DNA of 64,000 nucleotides from Thiobacillus sp. (GTDB taxonomy: Bacteria > Pseudomonadota > Gammaproteobacteria > Burkholderiales > Thiobacillaceae), in the NCBI GenBank assembly GCA_021166845.1, contig JAJPEP010000062.1, positions 1 through 64,000 on the forward strand, in the 5' to 3' direction. Made by a program: the position numbers and the translations under genes. The notes beneath the pieces are model-generated. The model made no database searches. It was not told where the DNA came from and worked only from the letters and a program-made list of their open reading frames with translations. Below are positions 57,909-64,000 of this stretch, one piece after another (position 1 is the first letter of the stretch; every line of letters starts with the position of its first letter).

Positions 57909-60900
57909 ATGACTGTTTTTTCATCGCTTTCCGTGTTCCTGCGCCGCGCATCGCGCTGGCTGGCCGCCCTGGCCGCGCTGGCCGCACTGGGCTTTGCGAC
58001 CGCGGCGGCGCTGGTGTTCTTCTGGGTGTTGCCGAATATCGCCGATCACCGCGACACGGTGGAGGAGTTGATGTCGCGCGCGCTGGGCCAGCGGGTGACG
58101 CTGGAGGCGGTGTCGGGGGTGTGGCGGCAGGCGCGCCCCGAATTCCGCCTGCGGGGTGTGCGCCTGTACGACCGGCAGGGCCGCCCGGCGCTTTACCTGC
58201 CCGAACTGGAGGCCGCTATTGCCTGGCGTTCGCTGCTGGTTCTGGAGCCGCGCTTCAACCGCATCGAGTTGCAACGACTGACGCTCGGGGTGCGGCGCGC
58301 GCGCGACGGCCATTTCTACGTCGGCGGCATTCCCATCAATCCGGCCGATCCCGACAGCGGTTTTTCCAGCTGGCTGCTGCGGCAGGGGCGGGTGCACGTC
58401 GGCCATGCCACGCTCACCTGGCTGGACGAGGTGCGCAACGCGCCGCCGCTGATTTTCACCGCGGTCGATTTCACCCTGACCAATGCGCGCCGCACCCACC
58501 GCCTGCAACTGCATGCCGTTCCGCCGGCCAGCCTGGCCCGGCCGCTGACGGTCGACGCGAAACTGAGCGCACGCGATGCGGACGACCTCAAGACCTGGAA
58601 CGGCACCCTCGACGCCAGCACGGCGGCGCTGTCGTTTCCGCATCTGGGCGCCTGGCTGGCCCTGCCGTATCAGCCCCGGCAAGGCGGCGGCGCGCTGAAG
58701 CTGAAATTCGAGGTGGTGCGCGGCGCGCTGGGCGGAGTGGCCGCGGAACTGGACCTGCGCGCGATCGAAACATCCCTGGGGGACGGCCTGCCCGCGCTGA
58801 AGCTGGACGAGGTGCAAGGCCGGGCCGTGTGGCAGCGGGGTTCGGACGGTCAGCGCGTGGCGCTTGAAAACCTGCGCGTGGCGCGGCGGGGCGCCGCCCT
58901 CGGGGCGCCGTTCAGCGCGAGCCTGGCCTGGAACGCCGCGTCACATGAAATCACGGCGCAGTCCCTCAGCCTGAGCGGCTGGCAATCGATATTGCCGAGC
59001 CTGCCGATGGATGCGGCGCTGCGCGTGCGCTTGCATGCCCTGCAACCGCAAGGGCGGCTCGACGGCTTGCGCTTGCACTGGCGCGGCGCGCAGCCCGGGC
59101 TGGACAACTTCAGTATTGCGACCCGCTTCAGCGGCCTCGGCGTGACGGCGGCCGGCAGCCAGCCCGGGCTGTCCAATCTCAGCGGGCGCATCGAGGGGGA
59201 CGCGGCTGCGGGCGTGTTCGAAATAGACTCGAAACAGCTGAGCCTCAGCCTGCCCGGCCTGTTCCGTGAACCGTCGTTCGGATTCGACAGCGTGCATGCG
59301 CGCGGCAGCTGGAAGAAGACGCCACGCGGCCGCCGCCTGACCCTGGACGAAATGGCGTTCGCCAATCGGGATATGGCCGGGTCGGCCAAGGGGCGCTACG
59401 AGCTGATCACAGGCCAGCCCGGCGTGATCGACCTGAGCGCGCATCTGAGCCGCGCCGAGGGCACCGCGGTGTATCGTTACTTCCCGAAAAAAATCGGCGA
59501 CCAAACGGTCGACTGGGTGAGACGGGCCGTCGTGGCCGGGCGCTCCGACAATGTGCGGCTGGACCTCAAAGGCGACCTGTCGCAGTTCCCGTTCGAGCAG
59601 GGCAACGGCGTGTTTCGCGTCGATGCGCAGGCCAGGGATGCGGTGATCGACTATGTGCCGGGCTGGCCGCGGATCGAGGGCATCCAGGGGCGCGTGCTGT
59701 TCCAGGGCAAGACGATGGAGGTGACCTCAAGCCAGGCACGGATCTACGGGGTGGCGCTGGCGCCGGTGAGGGCCGTCATTCCGGACCTGATCCATCACGA
59801 GGAGCAGCTGCATATCGACGGCGAGGCCAACGGGCCCATCCAGGATTTCATCCGCTTTGCCAACTCCAGCCCGGTTGGCGACAAGCTGCGGGGGTTCACC
59901 CGCGACGTGGATGGCAGCGGCCCGATGAAACTTGCCCTGAAACTGATGATTCCGCTGCGCCACAACCACGACACCACGCTGGCCGGCCGGCTGTCGTTTC
60001 TGGGCGACACCCTGCGGCCGGCAGGACTGCCGCAGCTCGACCTGGTGCGCGGCGACATCGATTTCACCGATGACAGCCTGAATGCGAGAAACCTCGGTGC
60101 GCAGTTTCTCGGCGGTCCGCTGCGCATCGACACGGCCACCCGCGATGGCCAGGTGCAGATTCTGGCGCAGGGGCGCGCCGCCGCTGCGGGCATATCGCCC
60201 TGGCTCGGCGCGGAATGGGGCCAGCACTTGTCGGGGCAGGCCGCATGGCGCGGCCGGATCGATCTGGAGCCCGCGGGCGAGCGTGTCCGGATCGAATCCG
60301 ACCTCGTCGGACTGGCGTCCGGCCTGCCCGTGCCGCTGGCCAAGGCCGCCGCGCAGCCGCTGCCGCTGCGGGTGATCCGCCAGCCGCAGGGCGACGGCCT
60401 GCTGAATGAAGTGCGGCTGGGCCAAATCGTCAGCGCCGTGTGGCGCAGCACCGCGGCAGGCGGTTTCGGCCGCGGCGAAATCCGCTTTGGCGGGGACGCG
60501 CAAATGCCGGCCGAGCCCGGCCTGCGTCTGGCCGGCAACGGGCGCGGCATGGATATTTCGGGCTGGGCGGCGCTGCTGCCCGAGGGCAACGGCAAGCCGG
60601 CCTTGCCGCTTTCAGCCATCGATGTCCGCTTCGATACGCTCGACCTGATGGGGCGGCGCTATCAGGCGGTGCGCCTGCAGGGGCGCACCCGCAACGGCCT
60701 GTTGCGCACCCAGGTGAGCGGGCGCGAACTGGACGGCGTGCTGACCTATCGCCCGGCCGGGGCATACGATTCCACAGGGGCTTCCGCCGGTGGTGGATCG
60801 GTCTTTAGGGAGCAGCCCGCCCGCGTGTCGGCGCAGTTCAGGCAGCTGACCATTCCGGCCGCGGCGTCCGCAACCGGTCAGGCGGCGGGCATGAGCATGA

Positions 60901-61733
60901 CGGCCGCGGATTTTCCGAGCCTGGACATGACGGTGGAAGACTTCCGTCTGGAGGAACGGCCGCTCGGGCGACTGGAGGTGGTGGCGCACGGCGCGCCGCA
61001 GGGGCTGGTGATCGATAGCCTGCGGCTCACGCACCCGGACAGCGTGTTCCGCATGAGCGGCCTGTGGCGCGCCGGCGCGCCGAGCGAAACCCATGCCGAA
61101 CTGAGTCTGAACGTGCTGGACGCCGGCAAGTTTCTGGACCGCTTCGGTTATGCCGATACGCTGCGGCGCGGCAGCGCGGACATCCAGGGCAATGCCAGCT
61201 GGACCGGTTCGCCCGCCGATTTCGCGTTCGACACCCTGGCGGGGCAGCTCGACTTCAAGGCCCGCGGGGGGCAGTTTCTCAAGATCAACCCCGGCGCCGG
61301 AAAGCTGCTCGGCGTGCTGAGCCTGCAATCGCTGCCGCGCCGGCTGAGCTTCGATTTCCGTGATATCTTCAATCAAGGCTATGCCTTCGACGATATCGGC
61401 GCCACCCTGCGCATCGCGCGCGGCGTGGTCTACAGCGATGATTTCAGGATGCGTGGGCCGGCCGCCAAGGTCAATATGTCCGGACTGGCCGACCTCAATC
61501 AGGAATCCGTGCAGCTGCGGGTGAAAGTGATCCCCAAATTGTCCGAAGGCCTGGCCGTGGCGGGCGCTCTGATCGGCGGGCCATTGGCCGGGGTGGGTGC
61601 GCTGGCCGCGCAAAAACTGCTGCGTGACCCGTTTGAGGAAGCCATCAGCCAGGAATACATGGTGACCGGGGCGTGGCAGGAACCCGATGTGAAAAAGTTG
61701 GCTCGGGCCAAAACTGGAACCTCTGAACCTTGA
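57909..61733 (+). CDS. yhdP: YhdP-family AsmA-like envelope protein, carrying an in-frame repeat insertion
   Basis: 1274 residues, the usual YhdP/TIGR02099 length. One N-terminal membrane anchor (about 15-38) is followed by a very long periplasmic beta-rich groove domain and the conserved C-terminus (YSDDFRMRGPAAKVNMSGLADL ... VKVIPKLSEGLAVAGALIGGPLAGVGALAAQKLL). YhdP, TamB and YdbH are AsmA-like proteins that carry phospholipids from the inner to the outer membrane in E. coli. Residues 953-968 (YDSTGASAGGGSVFRE) are encoded by a copy of the element also found in mrpD. First gene of a yhdP-nitrilase-tldD unit. Confidence 0.93.
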   Translation: MTVFSSLSVFLRRASRWLAALAALAALGFATAAALVFFWVLPNIADHRDTVEELMSRALGQRVTLEAVSGVWRQARPEFRLRGVRLYDRQGRPALYLPELEAAIAWRSLLVLEPRFNRIELQRLTLGVRRARDGHFYVGGIPINPADPDSGFSSWLLRQGRVHVGHATLTWLDEVRNAPPLIFTAVDFTLTNARRTHRLQLHAVPPASLARPLTVDAKLSARDADDLKTWNGTLDASTAALSFPHLGAWLALPYQPRQGGGALKLKFEVVRGALGGVAAELDLRAIETSLGDGLPALKLDEVQGRAVWQRGSDGQRVALENLRVARRGAALGAPFSASLAWNAASHEITAQSLSLSGWQSILPSLPMDAALRVRLHALQPQGRLDGLRLHWRGAQPGLDNFSIATRFSGLGVTAAGSQPGLSNLSGRIEGDAAAGVFEIDSKQLSLSLPGLFREPSFGFDSVHARGSWKKTPRGRRLTLDEMAFANRDMAGSAKGRYELITGQPGVIDLSAHLSRAEGTAVYRYFPKKIGDQTVDWVRRAVVAGRSDNVRLDLKGDLSQFPFEQGNGVFRVDAQARDAVIDYVPGWPRIEGIQGRVLFQGKTMEVTSSQARIYGVALAPVRAVIPDLIHHEEQLHIDGEANGPIQDFIRFANSSPVGDKLRGFTRDVDGSGPMKLALKLMIPLRHNHDTTLAGRLSFLGDTLRPAGLPQLDLVRGDIDFTDDSLNARNLGAQFLGGPLRIDTATRDGQVQILAQGRAAAAGISPWLGAEWGQHLSGQAAWRGRIDLEPAGERVRIESDLVGLASGLPVPLAKAAAQPLPLRVIRQPQGDGLLNEVRLGQIVSAVWRSTAAGGFGRGEIRFGGDAQMPAEPGLRLAGNGRGMDISGWAALLPEGNGKPALPLSAIDVRFDTLDLMGRRYQAVRLQGRTRNGLLRTQVSGRELDGVLTYRPAGAYDSTGASAGGGSVFREQPARVSAQFRQLTIPAAASATGQAAGMSMTAADFPSLDMTVEDFRLEERPLGRLEVVAHGAPQGLVIDSLRLTHPDSVFRMSGLWRAGAPSETHAELSLNVLDAGKFLDRFGYADTLRRGSADIQGNASWTGSPADFAFDTLAGQLDFKARGGQFLKINPGAGKLLGVLSLQSLPRRLSFDFRDIFNQGYAFDDIGATLRIARGVVYSDDFRMRGPAAKVNMSGLADLNQESVQLRVKVIPKLSEGLAVAGALIGGPLAGVGALAAQKLLRDPFEEAISQEYMVTGAWQEPDVKKLARAKTGTSEP
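60763..60812 (+). repeat. In-frame palindromic element inside yhdP
   Basis: CATACGATTCCACAGGGGCT, then TCCGCCGGTGGTGGATCGG and TCTTTAGGGAGC. It aligns to the mrpD element (minus strand of 21350-21402) with about seven substitutions and one missing codon (AGT in mrpD). The palindrome is decayed compared with the mrpD copy, suggesting an older insertion. Confidence 0.78.
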
Positions 61734-61749
61734 TCGTGGAATCTGTTAC

Positions 61750-62694
61750 ATGACGACGAAAAAACCAGCAAGACCCAGTGTGGCGCGCCCCAAAGGCGCC
61801 CAGGTCAAGAAATCCGCGCCGCAGGCCGGCACCGTGCGCGTGGCGGCGATCCAGATGGCGTCCGGCCCCAGCGTGCCGGCCAATCTGGCCGAAGCCGAGC
61901 AGCTTATCGAGTTGGCGGTCGACGCGGGGGCGCGCCTGGTCGTGTTGCCGGAGTTCTTCTGCATCATGGCGATGAAGGATACCTATGTGGTGAAGGCGCG
62001 CGAGGCCGAAGGCCACGGCCCGATCCAGACGTTTTTGTCGCGCGTGGCGAAGAAACACAAAATCTGGCTGGTCGGCGGCTCGGTGCCGCTGGAGGCCAGC
62101 GTGGCGAACAAGGTGCGCAACAGCTGCCTGGTCTATGACGAGCGCGGCAAGCAGGTGGCGCGCTACGACAAGATCCACTTGTTCGGCCTCGACCTCGGCA
62201 ACGAGCGCTATCAGGAAGCCAAGCTGATCGAACCGGGCGACAAGGCCGTCGTCGTCAACAGCCCGTTCGGCCGCATCGGCCTGTCGATCTGCTACGACCT
62301 GCGCTTCCCCGAGCTGTACCGCGCCATGCCCGACGTCGACATCATCGTGGTGCCGTCGGCATTCACCGCCACCACCGGGCGCGCGCATTTCGAAACCCTG
62401 ATCCGCGCGCGCGCCATCGAAAATCTTGCCTACGTGATTGCCCCGGCGCAGGGCGGCTATCATTTGTCGGGCCGCGAAACCCACGGCGACAGCATGATCG
62501 TCGACCCCTGGGGCGTGGTGCTCGACCGCTTGCCGCGCGGTTCCGGCGTCGTCATCGCAAACATCAACCCGGCCTACCAGGCCAGCCTCAGGAAGAGCCT
62601 GCCCGCGCTCAAGCACCGCTTCATCCAGTGCCAGCAGATCCAGGTCGAAGTGATCGAGCGCCGTGCGGTCCCCAAGCGCGAGCCCACCAAGTAA
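61750..62694 (+). CDS. Nitrilase-family amidase (Nit1/deaminated glutathione amidase-like)
   Basis: 314 residues. A basic, Ala/Pro-rich N-terminal extension of about 30 residues precedes VRVAAIQMASG. The catalytic Glu (LVVLPEFFCIM, about residue 75), Lys (YDKIHLFGLDL, about 142) and Cys (GLSICYDLRFPELYR, about 183) are all present. Members near tldD in proteobacteria usually belong to the Nit1 branch, which hydrolyses deaminated glutathione in metabolite repair. Starts 16 bp after yhdP and ends 12 bp before tldD. Confidence 0.9.
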   Translation: MTTKKPARPSVARPKGAQVKKSAPQAGTVRVAAIQMASGPSVPANLAEAEQLIELAVDAGARLVVLPEFFCIMAMKDTYVVKAREAEGHGPIQTFLSRVAKKHKIWLVGGSVPLEASVANKVRNSCLVYDERGKQVARYDKIHLFGLDLGNERYQEAKLIEPGDKAVVVNSPFGRIGLSICYDLRFPELYRAMPDVDIIVVPSAFTATTGRAHFETLIRARAIENLAYVIAPAQGGYHLSGRETHGDSMIVDPWGVVLDRLPRGSGVVIANINPAYQASLRKSLPALKHRFIQCQQIQVEVIERRAVPKREPTK

Positions 62695-62706
62695 ACAGGA
62701 CGCACC

Positions 62707-64000
62707 ATGAACCCCACCGACGCCTTCGTTCCCATTCAAACCGCCGAACAGCTTTTTCATTCCGCCGAGGCCACGCTGCTGACCCCGAACGGGCTGGACG
62801 CCGACAAGCTCGCACCGGTATTCAGCCGCCTGCTCACCCACGACGTCGACTACGCCGACCTGTACTTCCAGTACTCGCGCTCCGAAGGCTGGAGCCTGGA
62901 AGAAGGCCAGGTAAAATCCGGCAGCTTCAACATCGACCAGGGCGTCGGCGTGCGCGCGATCTCGGGCGAGAAGACCGCCTTCGCCTATTCCGACGACATC
63001 AGCCTCGACGCGCTGGGCGCCGCCGCCGACGCCACCCGCGCCATCGCGCGCGCCGGGCAGAACCGCAGCTTCGGCATGGTGCAGCGCGGCGAAGGCCGCC
63101 AGCTCTACCACGCGGTCGACCCGCTCGCGAGCTTGCAGGACGTCGACAAGGTCGCGCTGCTGGAACGGCTGGAGAAAAAGGCCCGCGCCATGGACCCGCG
63201 CGTCATCCAGGTGATGGCCAGCCTCGCCTCCGAATACGAAGTGATCTTCATCGCGCGCTCAGACGGCCATCTGGCCGCAGACGTGCGCCCGCTGGTGCGC
63301 CTGTCGCTGCAGGTCATCGCCGAGCAGGACGGCCGCCGCGAGCAAGGCAGCGGCGGCGGCGGCGGCCGCTTCGACTACAGCTACTTCACCGACGACATCC
63401 TGGAAAAATACGCGCGCCAGGCCGTGCACCAGGCCATGGTCAACCTCGACGCGCGTCCCGCGCCCGCCGGCAGCATGACCGTCGTCCTCGGCGCCGGCTG
63501 GCCCGGCATCCTGCTGCACGAAGCCATCGGCCACGGCCTCGAAGGCGACTTCAACCGCAAGGGCAGCTCGGCATTTGCCGGACGCATCGGCGAACGCGTC
63601 GCCGCCCCCGGCGTCACCGTCATCGACGACGGCACCATCCCGCTCAGACGCGGTTCCTTGAACGTCGACGACGAAGGCAACCCCACCCAGCGCACCGTGC
63701 TGATCGAAGACGGCATCCTCACCGGCTACATGCAGGACATGATGAACGCCCGCCTCATGGGCATGCCCATCACCGGCAACGCCCGGCGCGAATCGTTCGC
63801 GCATCTGACCATGCCGCGCATGACCAACACCCTGATGCTGAACGGCGACAAGAACCCGGCAGAGATCATCGCCTCGGTGAAGAACGGCCTTTACGCCGTC
63901 AACTTCGGCGGCGGCCAGGTCGACATCACCAGCGGCAAGTTCGTCTTCTCCGCCGCCGAGGCCTACATGATCGAAGACGGCAAGATCACCTACCCGGTCA
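62707..64000 (+). CDS. tldD: TldD metalloprotease, catalytic subunit (3' end cut by window)
   Basis: The frame is open from the ATG at 62707 (AGGA upstream) to the right edge, 431 codons of a protein usually near 480. The zinc site HEAIGHGLEGD (HExxxH, about residue 271) is intact, preceded by VVLGAGWPGILL and followed by FNRKGSSAFAGRIGE. The N-terminal domain has YADLYFQYSRSEGWSLEEGQVKSG. TldD and PmbA/TldE form a heterodimeric protease; pmbA is at the other end of this window. Order yhdP-nitrilase-tldD is typical of beta- and gammaproteobacteria. Confidence 0.95.
   Translation, partial: MNPTDAFVPIQTAEQLFHSAEATLLTPNGLDADKLAPVFSRLLTHDVDYADLYFQYSRSEGWSLEEGQVKSGSFNIDQGVGVRAISGEKTAFAYSDDISLDALGAAADATRAIARAGQNRSFGMVQRGEGRQLYHAVDPLASLQDVDKVALLERLEKKARAMDPRVIQVMASLASEYEVIFIARSDGHLAADVRPLVRLSLQVIAEQDGRREQGSGGGGGRFDYSYFTDDILEKYARQAVHQAMVNLDARPAPAGSMTVVLGAGWPGILLHEAIGHGLEGDFNRKGSSAFAGRIGERVAAPGVTVIDDGTIPLRRGSLNVDDEGNPTQRTVLIEDGILTGYMQDMMNARLMGMPITGNARRESFAHLTMPRMTNTLMLNGDKNPAEIIASVKNGLYAVNFGGGQVDITSGKFVFSAAEAYMIEDGKITYPV

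Overview
The window is a high-GC (roughly 65-70% by eye) proteobacterial chromosome segment with dense, often overlapping genes. A Neisseria/Burkholderia-type porin, the yhdP-nitrilase-tldD and pmbA/darP gene orders, a PEP-CTERM protein and a slipin/NfeD pair point to a betaproteobacterium, perhaps of the Thiobacillus/Nitrosomonadales type. The taxonomic placement is inference; I see no rRNA or tRNA gene that would test it.

Layout. 1-8.9 kb: the 5' part of pmbA (running off the left edge), darP, a membrane-anchored metzincin-like protein, an EI24 membrane protein, mogA, a thioredoxin-like/beta-propeller pair, corA, a phosphomannomutase and an NTF2-like protein. 8.9-12.7 kb: a block that is partly of visibly lower GC, with a PilZ-containing cellulose synthase (bcsA), bcsS and a PEP-CTERM protein. 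13-20 kb: a degenerate pseudouridine synthase, a dienelactone hydrolase, a divergent GTP cyclohydrolase I, a methyltransferase, tatD, a BI-1/YccA protein and slipin-nfeD. 20-25.9 kb: a canonical Mrp antiporter operon (A-B fusion, C, D, E, F, G). 26-30 kb: a double-thioredoxin protein, mscS, a group II intron remnant and a porin. 30.6-46.6 kb: a second, very different Mrp-type operon in the gene order of membrane-bound hydrogenase antiporter modules, with three extra NuoL/M-like subunits, preceded by a universal stress protein, a CPA2 antiporter, nhaP2 and a P-type ATPase. 46.8-51.2 kb: a DUF2062 protein, a calcium/cation exchanger and another P-type ATPase on the plus strand. 51.2-64 kb: glnE, acs, an eRF1-like protein, an FMN reductase, hslR, yhdP, a nitrilase-family amidase and the 5' part of tldD (running off the right edge).

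How it works together. Between 20 and 51 kb most genes move or sense ions: two Mrp-type systems, two further cation/proton antiporters, two P2-type ATPases, a cation exchanger, MscS and a porin (CorA lies at 6 kb). This looks like a cation/pH homeostasis island. The partner protease genes pmbA and tldD happen to bound the window.

The most unusual items are: (1) a roughly 50-bp palindromic element lying in the same reading frame inside two unrelated genes, mrpD and yhdP, where it encodes the shared peptide YDSTxASA..GS..FR; (2) a 117-bp element with terminal inverted repeats in two oppositely oriented copies, one flanked by 7-bp direct repeats; (3) two adjacent NuoL-like antiporter subunits that have both lost the conserved transmembrane glutamate and both carry a glutamate one helix later.
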